Shown piece after piece: positions 14,887 to 21,417 of a stretch of 21,417 nt of DNA. The notes beneath the pieces were generated by a model. The model was not told where the DNA came from. It saw only the letters and a list, made by a program, of their open reading frames with translations, and ran no database searches. Position 1 is the first letter of the stretch; every line of letters starts with the position of its first letter. Source of the DNA: CADEFQ01 sp035342635 (lineage in GTDB: Bacteria; Pseudomonadota; Gammaproteobacteria; Steroidobacterales; Steroidobacteraceae); NCBI GenBank assembly GCA_035342635.1, contig DAOQXO010000036.1:1-21417 (forward strand), in the 5' to 3' direction. Both the position numbers and the translations under genes were made by a program.

Positions 14887-15900
14887 ATGGCCAGAAAGAT
14901 TGCCATCCTCGCGATACCCGACACCTCGGCGTCGGTGCTCTACGGCATGTATGACCTTTTCCTGTCGGCCGGGCGCGACTGGCAGTTGATCGTCGAGGGC
15001 CGGCCCGGGCCGAAGCTGATCGACACGATGGTCGCCGCCGCCCGCCCCGGTGCCATGCGCGTTGCGAACGGCGTGGAGATTGTCCCGGACTGCACGCTCG
15101 CAGACGTCGAGGACGCCGAGCTGATCTGCGTGCCCGAAGTCGCCGTGCCGCCGGGCACGCCGCTCGCCGGGCGCTACGACACCGAAGTCGCCTGGCTGCG
15201 CCGCTGCCATGAGCGTGGCGCGACCATCGCCACGGCCTGCTCCGGTGCGCTGCTGTTGGCCGAAGGCGGGCTGCTGCGCGGCGAGGAAGCGACGACGCAC
15301 TGGGCATATGCCGACGCCATGCGCACCGGCTACAGCGGCATCCGCGTGCACACCCGGCGCGCCATGGTGGTCGCCGGGGAAGGCCAGCGCCTCGTCATGG
15401 CAGGTGGTGGCACCTCCTGGCTCGACCTCACGCTCTACCTGATCGCGCGTCTCGCCGGCACCGAAACCGCCATGCAGACCGCGCGCGTCAATCTCGTCGA
15501 GTGGCACGAGGTCGGCCAGCAACCCTATGCCTGCCTCGCCCGCAAGAGCCAGTCGGAGGATGCGCTCATCGCCCGCTGCCAGGCCTGGATCGCCGAGCAC
15601 TACCACGAGGCGGCGCCGGTGGCTGCGATGGTGCGCCTGTCGGGCCTGGCCGAGCGTTCGTTCAAGCGACGCTTCCAGCTGGCGACCGGCATGTCGCCGC
15701 TCGAGTACGTGCACACGCTGCGCCTCGAGGAGGCGAAACAGCTGCTGGAAACGGGCAATGACACGATCGAGGCGATCGCGAATGCGGTGGGTTACGAGGA
15801 CGCGGCATTCTTCTCGCGCCTCTTCCGGCGCCGCGTGGCACTGACACCGGCACAATACCGGCGCCGCTTCGGCGCCATGCGCCGCGCGCTCGGCGCCTGA
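14887..15900 (+). CDS. GlxA-type AraC-family transcriptional regulator with DJ-1/PfpI domain
   Basis: This is a 337-residue regulator with two parts. Residues about 4-190 form a class I glutamine amidotransferase-like (DJ-1/PfpI) sensor domain, with the nucleophile-elbow motif ATACSGALLLAEGGLL (C118) and a THWAYADAM segment after it. Residues about 225-330 form the AraC DNA-binding domain with two helix-turn-helix units, including LAERSFKRRFQLATGMSP and the hallmark VGYEDAAFFSRLFRRRVALT then PAQYRR. This architecture is that of GlxA/FtrA-type regulators; several members control quaternary-amine or betaine metabolism, but others do not. An AAGGAAG lies about 16 bases before the ATG. The gene is divergent from the desaturase-methyltransferase pair, a common arrangement for a regulator and its target. 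The GNAT gene converges with a 4-base gap. Confidence 0.93.
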   Translation: MARKIAILAIPDTSASVLYGMYDLFLSAGRDWQLIVEGRPGPKLIDTMVAAARPGAMRVANGVEIVPDCTLADVEDAELICVPEVAVPPGTPLAGRYDTEVAWLRRCHERGATIATACSGALLLAEGGLLRGEEATTHWAYADAMRTGYSGIRVHTRRAMVVAGEGQRLVMAGGGTSWLDLTLYLIARLAGTETAMQTARVNLVEWHEVGQQPYACLARKSQSEDALIARCQAWIAEHYHEAAPVAAMVRLSGLAERSFKRRFQLATGMSPLEYVHTLRLEEAKQLLETGNDTIEAIANAVGYEDAAFFSRLFRRRVALTPAQYRRRFGAMRRALGA

Positions 15901-15904
15901 GCCG

Positions 15905-16423
15905 CTAGCTCGGCGCGCGCGCGGGACCCGAACGGAACGTCTGGCGCACTTCGCCGCCTTCGACGCGCTCCTCGTAGTCGCCGCGCGTGTAGTCGCCGAC
16001 CACGCGGCGCCAGAATTTCACGGCCACGGGGTTGCGCAGGTATTCCTGGACTTCCCAGCGTCCGGCAAAGCGATCGAAGATCAGTGCGATGGCGCTCTGC
16101 CCGATGCCGAGCCGGCGATGCTCGCGCGCGATGAAGAACTCGGCCATGTGGAAGTCGACGGGGGGTCGGCCGGGCAGCCTGCGCCCCGGCACCACCATGG
16201 CAAAACCGACAGGTGCGGCGGACTTGCACACCGTGAGGATCTTCGCACCCGGGTCGGCAAACCAGCGCGCTAGCTGGTCCGGTTCACGGTGGCCGATTTC
16301 CCCGAGTGCGGGGAAGATGCCGGTGTTGAGCGGCGCGAGATCGTCGAGGTAATCGCGGTACACGCCCTCGATCCATCGCCGGTCGGAGGCGAGGACGCGC
16401 GCGTCGCGCACCGTCACCGACAT
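15905..16423 (-). CDS. GNAT-family N-acetyltransferase
   Basis: This is a 172-residue GNAT protein. After an N-terminal helix region (VLASDRRWIEGVYRDYLDDL), strand segments around KILTVCKSAAPVGFAMVV (61-78) lead to the acetyl-CoA loop HRRLGIGQSA at about 102-111, which fits R/Q-x-x-G-x-G/A. Late motifs include NPVAVKFWRR, the typical helix before the last strands. The acceptor substrate is unknown. I chose ATG 16423 because the longer open frame upstream is low-complexity antisense of the Ala-rich lipoprotein gene. The Shine-Dalgarno is weak. An intrinsic terminator (16436-16480) lies just upstream and separates it from the lipoprotein gene, so its own promoter must overlap that hairpin, or it depends on readthrough. 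Confidence 0.88.
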   Translation of the reverse strand: MSVTVRDARVLASDRRWIEGVYRDYLDDLAPLNTGIFPALGEIGHREPDQLARWFADPGAKILTVCKSAAPVGFAMVVPGRRLPGRPPVDFHMAEFFIAREHRRLGIGQSAIALIFDRFAGRWEVQEYLRNPVAVKFWRRVVGDYTRGDYEERVEGGEVRQTFRSGPARAPS

Positions 16424-16435
16424 GCCGGGGTCCGC

Positions 16436-16480
16436 AGACAACAAGGCCCGGACAGGCGATGTAACTCGCCGGCCGGGCCC
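16436..16480 (-). terminator. Rho-independent terminator of the Ala-rich lipoprotein gene
   Basis: On the minus strand GGCCCGG (16473-16479) pairs with CCGGGCC (16445-16451), with an inner stem GGCGA/TCGCC around a six-base loop, followed by TTGTTGT. It begins about 40 bases after the lipoprotein stop. A smaller GAGCC-TTT-GGCTC hairpin (16486-16498) lies in between. Confidence 0.75.
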
Positions 16481-16520
16481 TGTGTGAGCCAAAGGCTCTT
16501 CAAGCGGTAACTCGTTCGAA

Positions 16521-16829
16521 TTACTTCTTGATCTCGTCGGCAGCAGCCTGCGCGGCGTCGCTGGTCGCCTGGGCGGCGTCCGCAGCCGCACCCTCGACCG
16601 CATCGGCGGCCTGGCTGGCAGCGTCGGCAGCGGCATCGGCAGCGGCATCGACCGCGGCGCCAGTCGCGTCGACGGCGGCATCGGCAGCCTCACCGGCGGC
16701 GTCGACGGCCTGGCTGGCGGCATCGGCGGCCGTATCGGCAGCCTCGGCGGCCGTGTCAGTCGCCGGCTTGCTGCAAGCAGTGAGCATGAGCGCCGCGAGC
16801 GCGGCACCAAATACGAGTTTGAGCTTCAT
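16521..16829 (-). CDS. Small Ala/Asp-rich lipoprotein
   Basis: This is a 102-residue protein beginning with a lipoprotein signal peptide (MKLKLVFGAALAALMLTAC; lipobox LTAC, Cys19). The mature 84 residues are roughly half alanine with regularly spaced Asp/Glu (AADAASQAVDAAGEAADAAV and similar units), ending DEIKK. This pattern predicts one long, acidic, probably amphipathic helix or coiled coil anchored in a membrane, as in several small Ala-rich envelope or stress lipoproteins. I do not recognise a named family. It starts at ATG 16829 and is followed by a strong terminator, so it is probably a single-gene unit. Its coding DNA is built of imperfect short repeats. It is divergent from pepQ across a 164-bp gap that holds a perfect hairpin. 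Confidence 0.85.
   Translation of the reverse strand: MKLKLVFGAALAALMLTACSKPATDTAAEAADTAADAASQAVDAAGEAADAAVDATGAAVDAAADAAADAASQAADAVEGAAADAAQATSDAAQAAADEIKK
16556..16760 (-). repeat. Imperfect short tandem repeats coding the Ala-rich helix
   Basis: Units such as GCAGCGGCATCG and GCGGCGTCGACGGC recur through the lipoprotein gene in steps of multiples of three (often 12). The repeat explains the low-complexity protein and would allow in-frame length change by slippage. Confidence 0.6.
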
Positions 16830-16879
16830 GGATCGTTACCCCAGAAAAGTAGAAGCGAGAGTGGTTTATATGCAGGAAT

Positions 16880-16901
16880 GCGCGCGATTTTCATCGCGCG
16901 C
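16880..16901. promoter_or_regulatory. Perfect 9-bp inverted repeat in the lipoprotein/pepQ divergent region
   Basis: GCGCGCGAT (16880-16888) and ATCGCGCGC (16893-16901) are exact inverted complements around a TTTC loop. There is no T-tract suited to termination. A TATAAA-like -10 for the lipoprotein gene lies just beyond it on the minus strand, so the palindrome would overlap that promoter's -35 zone. Operator is the simplest reading; an mRNA hairpin is possible. Confidence 0.4.
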
Positions 16902-16993
16902 GCAAATTCTATAGAGTCCCATCATCTTTTTAAACCGCGCGGCAGGACTGTCGGCCCACAGCTACAGTCGGAATCCGCCTACGAGACCCCAAA

Positions 16994-18319
16994 ATGACCC
17001 ACCTCGCGCCCGCCGAGCTGTATGCCGACCACCTGGCCAAGATCGCCGACCGCACGGCACAAGCCCTCGCCGCGACCGGCTACGACGCGCTGGTGCTGCA
17101 CTCGGGCGGCCTGCGGATGGTCGAATTCGACGACTACCCCTACCCCTACAAGGCGCATGCCGCCTTCAAGCTCTGGGCGCCTCTCACCGACACGCCCGAC
17201 TGCTTCGTCGTCTACCGGCCCGGCGAGCGGCCGCAGCTGCTGTTCAACCGCCCCGACGACTACTGGCACAAGGCCACCGCCCTGCCGGACGCCTACTGGG
17301 CCCGTGAGTTCGAATTGGAGCCGGTCTCCACCCTTGAAGCCGCGCGCCAGGCGCTGCGGCTCGAGGGGCGCACCGCCTTCATCGGCGACGTACATGGCTT
17401 TGCCGACTGGGGCTTCGCCGCGGTGAACCCCGCGCCGCTCGTGACCCGCCTCGACCATGCGCGTGCCCGCAAGACTCCGTACGAGATCGCCTGCCTCGCT
17501 GCGGCGAACGCGCTCGGCGCCCGGGCGCACCGGGCCGCGGAGCAGGCCTTCCGCGCCGGCGAGAGCGAATACGGTATCGCGCTCGCGTTCATGCAATCGA
17601 TTTCGGTGCGCGAGCAGGAACTGCCGTACAACCCCATCGTCGCGCTGAATGCCGGCGGCGCAGTGCTGCACTACCAGGTGCTCGAGCGCGCGCCACCGGC
17701 CGAGCGTCTGTCGCTGCTGATCGACGCCGGTGCCGTACACGCAGGCTACGCGTCGGACATCACGCGCACGTACTCGTACGCGGACGCCGATTTCGCGGCG
17801 CTGGTGGCGCGCATGGATGAGGCGCAGCTCGCGTTGTGCGCGGGCGTGAAGGCGGGCGTGGACTGGCGCGACCTGCACCTGACCGCCCACCGCCTGATTG
17901 CCGAAGTGCTGCACGATGCCGGCATCATCACCGTCGATGCCGAGGTCGCGGTCGAGACCGGTTTGTCCGGCGTATTCCTGCCCCATGGCCTGGGTCACCT
18001 GCTCGGCCTGCAGGTGCACGACGTCGGCGGCACGCTGGCCTCGCCGGAAGGCGGCACGATCCCGCGTCCGCCGGGCCACCCCTACCTGCGCCTGACGCGC
18101 GTACTCGAGCAGGGTTTCGTGGTCACGATGGAGCCCGGGCTCTACTTCATCGACTCGCTGCTCGCGGCCGCGAAGGCCGGGCCCCACGGGCGCCATATCG
18201 ACTGGACGCGCGTCGCGCAGTTCGCGCCCTTCGGCGGCATCCGGATCGAGGACAACCTCGCCGTCACCGCCGCAGGCTGCGACAACCTGACCCGCGACGC
18301 GTTCGCCTCGCTTGGCTAG
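16994..18319 (+). CDS. pepQ: Xaa-Pro dipeptidase (prolidase, PepQ-like)
   Basis: This is a 441-residue M24B metallopeptidase that cleaves X-Pro dipeptides in the cytoplasm. The length and spacing match gammaproteobacterial PepQ (E. coli 443). The N-terminal creatinase-like domain spans about 1-160. The catalytic pita-bread domain carries all five metal ligands: D244 (LLIDAGAV), D255 (SDITRTY), H335 (HGLGHLLG), E380 (TMEPGLYF) and E419 (GGIRIEDN). H228 in GGAVLHYQ and H342 in QVHDVGG fit the expected active-site histidines. PepQ relatives can also hydrolyse organophosphate triesters (OPAA), but the physiological role is peptide turnover. No strong Shine-Dalgarno precedes the ATG at 16994. Its end overlaps the convergent mscL gene by four bases. 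Confidence 0.95.
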   Translation: MTHLAPAELYADHLAKIADRTAQALAATGYDALVLHSGGLRMVEFDDYPYPYKAHAAFKLWAPLTDTPDCFVVYRPGERPQLLFNRPDDYWHKATALPDAYWAREFELEPVSTLEAARQALRLEGRTAFIGDVHGFADWGFAAVNPAPLVTRLDHARARKTPYEIACLAAANALGARAHRAAEQAFRAGESEYGIALAFMQSISVREQELPYNPIVALNAGGAVLHYQVLERAPPAERLSLLIDAGAVHAGYASDITRTYSYADADFAALVARMDEAQLALCAGVKAGVDWRDLHLTAHRLIAEVLHDAGIITVDAEVAVETGLSGVFLPHGLGHLLGLQVHDVGGTLASPEGGTIPRPPGHPYLRLTRVLEQGFVVTMEPGLYFIDSLLAAAKAGPHGRHIDWTRVAQFAPFGGIRIEDNLAVTAAGCDNLTRDAFASLG

Positions 18320-18711
18320 GACTTCGACTTCAGCAGATCGCGGATCTCCTCGAGCAGCACCTCGTCGCGCGGCGGCGGCGGCGGCGGTGCCGCGGGATCC
18401 GGGCGCTTCAACTTGTTGATCAGCTTGATCGCCATGAACAGTGCGGCGGCGATGATCAGGAAATCGAAAATCGTCTGCAGGAAGGCGCCATAGCGGAGCA
18501 CCACCTCCGAACCGTCCGCCGCGGTACCCACCGTGACGGCGAGATCGGTGAAATTGACTCCCCCGACGGCCATACCGATCGGCGGCATGATCACGTCCCC
18601 CACCAGCGAGGAGACGATCTTGCCGAACGCCGCGCCGACCACGACACCGACCGCGAGGTCGATGACGCTGCCCTTCATCGCGAATTCCTTGAACTCCGAG
18701 GCCAGGCTCAT
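18316..18711 (-). CDS. mscL: Large-conductance mechanosensitive channel
   Basis: This is a 131-residue inner-membrane channel that opens under membrane tension to release solutes in hypo-osmotic shock. The N-terminal amphipathic helix (MSLASEFKEFAMKGSVIDLA) leads into TM1, whose pore-lining part is VGVVVGAAFGKIVSSLVGDV. A periplasmic loop follows (about 48-72), then TM2 (YGAFLQTIFDFLIIAAALFM) and a C-terminal helix (DEVLLEEIRDLLKSK) joined by a Pro-rich linker with six consecutive prolines. I chose ATG 18711 because AAGGGG lies upstream and MscL homology begins there; the longer open frame upstream is an Arg-rich shadow of rplQ. The gene is preceded by the rplQ terminator, so it has its own transcription start. 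Confidence 0.97.
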   Translation of the reverse strand: MSLASEFKEFAMKGSVIDLAVGVVVGAAFGKIVSSLVGDVIMPPIGMAVGGVNFTDLAVTVGTAADGSEVVLRYGAFLQTIFDFLIIAAALFMAIKLINKLKRPDPAAPPPPPPRDEVLLEEIRDLLKSKS

Positions 18712-18774
18712 GGGGCATCCCCTTGTCGTTGCACCGCGCACAGAATACATGTGATCGGGCGCGGGCGTCTCGGC

Positions 18775-18804
18775 ACCAAAGAAAAAGCCCGGCGGTGCCG
18801 GGCT
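18775..18804 (-). terminator. Rho-independent terminator of the alpha (rpsK-rpsD-rpoA-rplQ) operon
   Basis: On the minus strand AGCCCGGC and GCCGGGCT (18786-18804) form a perfect 8-bp stem with a three-base loop, followed directly by a T-rich run (TTTTTCTTT). It lies 32 bases after the rplQ stop, the expected operon end. Confidence 0.88.
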
Positions 18805-18835
18805 CTTTCGCTGCTCGACGCGCAAGGCGCGTGAA

Positions 18836-19360
18836 TCAGGCGCCGGCCTTCTTCTTCGCGACCTTGGCCTTCTTCTTCGGTGCCGCCTCGGCCTTCGCCT
18901 TGGCCGGCTTCTTCGCCGCCGCCGTCTTCGCCGCCGCCTTCTTCTTCGCAGTCTTCGCCTGCTTGGGCGCCGGCTCGTCCGCCGCCCCGGTGGCAGCCGC
19001 GGCCGGGCCATCGACCAGCTGCATCAGCGCCATCGGCGCGGAGTCGCCGGGACGCGGCATCATGTGCAGGATACGCGTGTAGCCGCCCGGGCGCGCCTTG
19101 AAGCGCGGTCCCAGGTCGGCAAACAGCTTGTCGACGACGGCTGCGTCGCGCAGGCGCGAGAACGCCAGCCGGCGGTTGGCATCCGAGTCGTTCTTCGCGA
19201 GCGTGATCAGCGGCTCGACGACCCGACGCAGTTCCTTCGCTTTCGGCAGCGTGGTGCGGATGGTCTCGTGCCGCAGCAGCGAGACGCTCATGTTGCGGAG
19301 CATCGCGTGGCGATGCGGGCTGTTTCGCGACAGCTGCCGCCCGGACAGTTGGTGACGCAT
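18836..19360 (-). CDS. rplQ: 50S ribosomal protein L17, with long Lys/Ala-rich tail
   Basis: This is a 174-residue L17. The first about 125 residues are the conserved fold: MRHQLSGRQLSRNSPHRHAM, then LRHETIRTTLPKAKELRRVV, RRLAFSRLRDAAVVDKLFAD, and the PGGYTRILHMMPRPGDSAPM segment. E. coli L17 has 127 residues. Here an extra about 45-residue tail (from about residue 132) consists of Lys/Ala/Pro blocks such as AKKKAAAKTAAAKKPAKAKA, like a histone H1 tail. AGGA lies upstream of the ATG at 19360. It is the last gene of the alpha operon, 19 bases after rpoA, and is followed by a strong terminator. Confidence 0.97.
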   Translation of the reverse strand: MRHQLSGRQLSRNSPHRHAMLRNMSVSLLRHETIRTTLPKAKELRRVVEPLITLAKNDSDANRRLAFSRLRDAAVVDKLFADLGPRFKARPGGYTRILHMMPRPGDSAPMALMQLVDGPAAAATGAADEPAPKQAKTAKKKAAAKTAAAKKPAKAKAEAAPKKKAKVAKKKAGA

Positions 19361-19379
19361 GGGCTTCTGTTCCTGGTTC

Positions 19380-20387
19380 TTACAGCGTGAGGCTGCGCTC
19401 GTCGTCGTGCTTCAGGCCGTTCGGCGGCCAGCCGTCGATCCGCATGCCGAGCATGAGGCCGTGGCTCTGCAGCACTTCCTTGATTTCGGTGAGCGACTTC
19501 TTGCCGAGGTTGGGCGTACGCAGCAGCTCGACTTCGGTACGCTGCACGAGGTCGCCGATGTAGTGGATGTTCTCCGCCTTGAGGCAGTTCGCGCTGCGCA
19601 CCGTGAGCTCGAGCTCATCGACCGGCCGCATCAGGATCGGGTCGAACTGCATCTCGGAGACCTTGGCAGCCGCCTCTTCCTCGCCCTGCAGGTCGACGAA
19701 CACCGACAGCTGGTCCTTCAGGATGCTGCCGGCCCGGCGGATCGCCTCTTCGGCGTCGATCGTGCCGTTGGTCTCGATGTCGAGCACCAGCTTGTCGAGG
19801 TCGGTGCGCTGCTCGACGCGCGCCGCGTCAACCGAGTAGGTCACGCGACGGATCGGGCTGAACGACGCATCGAGCTGCAGCCGGCCGATCGGCCGCGTCT
19901 GCTCCTCGAACGCCGCGCGCTGCGCCGCCGGCCGGTAGCCGCGGCCGCGCTCGACACGGAGCGTCATCGTCAGCTCGCCGGCCTTGGTCAGGTTGGCGAT
20001 CACCAGCTCCGGGTTCACGACTTCGATGTCGTGGTCGGTCTGGATGTCGCCGGCCGTGACCGGGCCCGGGCCCTTCTTCGACAGGCGGAGCTCCGCACTG
20101 TCGCGCGTGTGCATGCGCAGTGCCACCTGCTTCAGGTTCAGCAGGATGTCGACGACATCCTCCTGCACACCCTCGATGCTGGTGTACTCGTGCAGCACGC
20201 CGTCGATCTCGATCTCGGTGATCGCGGCACCCGGCATGGATGACAGCAGGACGCGGCGCAGGGCATTGCCCAGCGTGTGACCGAACCCGCGCTCGAACGG
20301 CTCGATGACGACGCGCGCCTGGCGAGGCGCGATCGGCTGGACCTTGACGACGCGAGGCTTCAGGAACTCGTTTACCGATCCTTGCAT
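19380..20387 (-). CDS. rpoA: DNA-directed RNA polymerase subunit alpha
   Basis: This is a 335-residue alpha subunit, which nucleates RNA polymerase assembly and contacts UP elements and activators. The N-terminal domain (about 1-235) includes RGFGHTLGNALRRVLLSSMP, and the C-terminal domain (about 250-330) includes AENIHYIGDLVQRTEVELLR and TPNLGKKSLTEIKEVLQSHG. I chose the ATG at 20387 (MQGSVNEFLKP, as in E. coli), which has AAGGTGG at correct spacing; a GTG three codons upstream would lie on that Shine-Dalgarno. It lies 11 bases downstream of the rpsD stop. Nothing unusual was seen. Confidence 0.98.
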   Translation of the reverse strand: MQGSVNEFLKPRVVKVQPIAPRQARVVIEPFERGFGHTLGNALRRVLLSSMPGAAITEIEIDGVLHEYTSIEGVQEDVVDILLNLKQVALRMHTRDSAELRLSKKGPGPVTAGDIQTDHDIEVVNPELVIANLTKAGELTMTLRVERGRGYRPAAQRAAFEEQTRPIGRLQLDASFSPIRRVTYSVDAARVEQRTDLDKLVLDIETNGTIDAEEAIRRAGSILKDQLSVFVDLQGEEEAAAKVSEMQFDPILMRPVDELELTVRSANCLKAENIHYIGDLVQRTEVELLRTPNLGKKSLTEIKEVLQSHGLMLGMRIDGWPPNGLKHDDERSLTL

Positions 20388-20398
20388 GGTAACCACCT

Positions 20399-21022
20399 TT
20401 ACTTCGAGTAGAGCTCGACAACGAGGTTTTCGTTGATGTCAGGGAGTACGTCCTCGCGGGCCGGCACGGCCTTGAACACGCCCTTCATCTCCTTGTCGTT
20501 GACCTCGACCCATTCCGGCAGACCCACCTGCGAGGCGATCTGCATTGCATTCTGGATGCGCAGCTGCTTGCGCGCCTTCTCGCGCACCTGCACGACGTCA
20601 CCCGGCTTGACCTGGTACGACGCGATAGTCACGGCATCACCGTTCACTTCGATGCCCTTGTGCGCGACGAGCTGGCGCGCCTCGGAACGCGTGACCGCGA
20701 ATCCCATGCGGTACACGACGTTGTCCAGCCGGCACTCGAGCAGCTTCAGCAGGTTCTCGCCGGTCGCGCCCTTGCGGCTCGCGGCTTCGACGTAGTAGTT
20801 CGCGAACTGGCGCTCGAGCACGCCGTACATGCGGCGCAGCTTCTGCTTCTCGCGCAGCTGCGTGCCGTAGTCGGACAGCCGCTGGCGGCGTTCGCTCTTC
20901 ACGCCGCCCGGGGGCACCGTGAACTTGCACTTGCTCTCGAGCGGCTTGACGCCGCTCTTGAGGAACAGATCGGTACCTTCGCGACGCGAAAGCTTGCACT
21001 TGGGGCCTGTGTAACGTGCCAT
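20399..21022 (-). CDS. rpsD: 30S ribosomal protein S4
   Basis: This is a 207-residue S4, a primary 16S rRNA-binding protein and, in enterics, the autogenous repressor of the alpha operon through a site near rpsM, which is outside this window. It begins MARYTGPKCKLSRREGTDLF and contains LREKQKLRRMYGVLERQFAN, the S4 RNA-binding segment RLDNVVYRMGFAVTRSEARQ, and the C-terminal INENLVVELYSK. The length equals the usual 206. AGAGGT precedes the ATG at 21022, 20 bases after rpsK. Confidence 0.98.
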   Translation of the reverse strand: MARYTGPKCKLSRREGTDLFLKSGVKPLESKCKFTVPPGGVKSERRQRLSDYGTQLREKQKLRRMYGVLERQFANYYVEAASRKGATGENLLKLLECRLDNVVYRMGFAVTRSEARQLVAHKGIEVNGDAVTIASYQVKPGDVVQVREKARKQLRIQNAMQIASQVGLPEWVEVNDKEMKGVFKAVPAREDVLPDINENLVVELYSK

Positions 21023-21042
21023 GTATCAGTGACCTCTGCGCG

Positions 21043-21417
21043 TCAGACGCGGCGCTTCTTCGGCGGGCGACAGCCGTTGTGGGGGATCGGCGTGACATCC
21101 GCGATGCTGGTGATCTTGAGACCGCAGGCGTTCAGCGCGCGCACGGCCGATTCGCGGCCGGGGCCCGGGCCACCGACCCGCACCTCGACGTTGCGCAGGC
21201 CGTGTTCCTGCGCGGCATTGCCGGCCTTCTCGGCCGCAACCTGCGCCGCGAACGGCGTGCTCTTGCGCGAGCCGCGGAAACCGCAGCCGCCCGACGTCGC
21301 CCACGACAGCGTATTGCCCTGCCGGTCGGTGATCGTGATGATCGTGTTGTTGAAAGAGGCGTGGATGTGCGCGATGCCGTCCAGCACGTTCTTGCGTGCC
21401 TTCTTCGGCTTCTTCGC
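21043..21417 (-). CDS. rpsK: 30S ribosomal protein S11 (5' end outside window)
   Basis: The visible 124 codons give S11 from near its N terminus (AKKPKKARKNVLDGIAHIHA) to the end (TPIPHNGCRPPKKRRV). The core contains SFNNTIITITDRQGNTLSWA, GFRGSRKSTPFAAQVAAEKA and GPGPGRESAVRALNACGLKI. E. coli S11 has 129 residues, so only about five to ten codons, including the start, are missing beyond the window edge. It opens the visible part of the alpha operon; rpsM is expected upstream. Confidence 0.98.
   Translation of the reverse strand, partial: AKKPKKARKNVLDGIAHIHASFNNTIITITDRQGNTLSWATSGGCGFRGSRKSTPFAAQVAAEKAGNAAQEHGLRNVEVRVGGPGPGRESAVRALNACGLKITSIADVTPIPHNGCRPPKKRRV

Noticed and set aside
16424..16810. 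N-terminal extension of the GNAT gene
   Set aside because: The extra residues are Pro/Arg low-complexity antisense of the lipoprotein gene and cross a strong terminator.
18712..19011. N-terminal extension of MscL with a poly-Arg stretch
   Set aside because: It is an out-of-frame reading of the rplQ Lys/Ala tail and crosses the alpha-operon terminator.
1..21417. tRNA, rRNA, CRISPR arrays, IS elements, toxin-antitoxin or phage-defence genes
   Set aside because: None was recognised on either strand. The only regular repeats are the Ala-coding units at 16556-16760 and the short sites listed.

Overview
The window looks like a chromosomal segment of a GC-rich proteobacterium, most likely a gammaproteobacterium outside the enteric group (Steroidobacteraceae/Xanthomonadales-like is my guess). 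The reasons are the miaB-ybeZ-ybeY-corC cluster, the rpsK-rpsD-rpoA-rplQ alpha operon, and a relative order and orientation of alpha operon, uvrA and ssb that I recall from Pseudomonas. No tRNA, rRNA, CRISPR array, IS element or intact mobile element was seen.

Layout. 33-3760 (minus) is a tightly overlapping housekeeping operon: tRNA thiomethylation (miaB), the PhoH-like ATPase YbeZ, the rRNA endonuclease YbeY and the CBS protein CorC. 3838-4302 (minus) is ssb. 4414-9692 is an accessory block lying between ssb and uvrA. It holds a VOC-fold protein, a divergent DUF924/DUF2891 pair, the C-terminal remnant of a GreA/GreB-type factor, a large secreted DUF11 protein that appears to have lost both ends, and a lipoprotein that appears to have lost its C terminus. 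9814-13100 (plus) is uvrA followed at once by a gene for an HPF/RaiA-like ribosome-associated protein. 13084-14789 (minus) is a two-gene operon (homocysteine S-methyltransferase family, sterol desaturase/fatty acid hydroxylase family), divergent from a GlxA-type AraC regulator (14887-15900). 15905-16829 (minus) holds a GNAT acetyltransferase and an Ala-rich lipoprotein, separated by a clear intrinsic terminator. 16994-18319 (plus) is a PepQ-like prolidase. 18316-18711 (minus) is mscL. 18836-21417 (minus) is the distal part of the alpha operon, closed by a strong terminator and leaving the window inside rpsK.

Most of the window is conventional. The most unusual part is 7.05-9.1 kb. Three genes there (gre-like, DUF11, lipoprotein) each lack an end, at two sharp junctions about 2 kb apart. 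This suggests two deletions or rearrangements, or assembly errors, rather than a functional new system. No gap between genes exceeds 300 bases; the longest is the 164-bp divergent region 16830-16993. I see no convincing previously undescribed multi-gene system. The remaining points of interest are the DUF924/DUF2891 pair, the uvrA-HPF pairing, the desaturase/methyltransferase/GlxA module and the histone-H1-like tail on L17.
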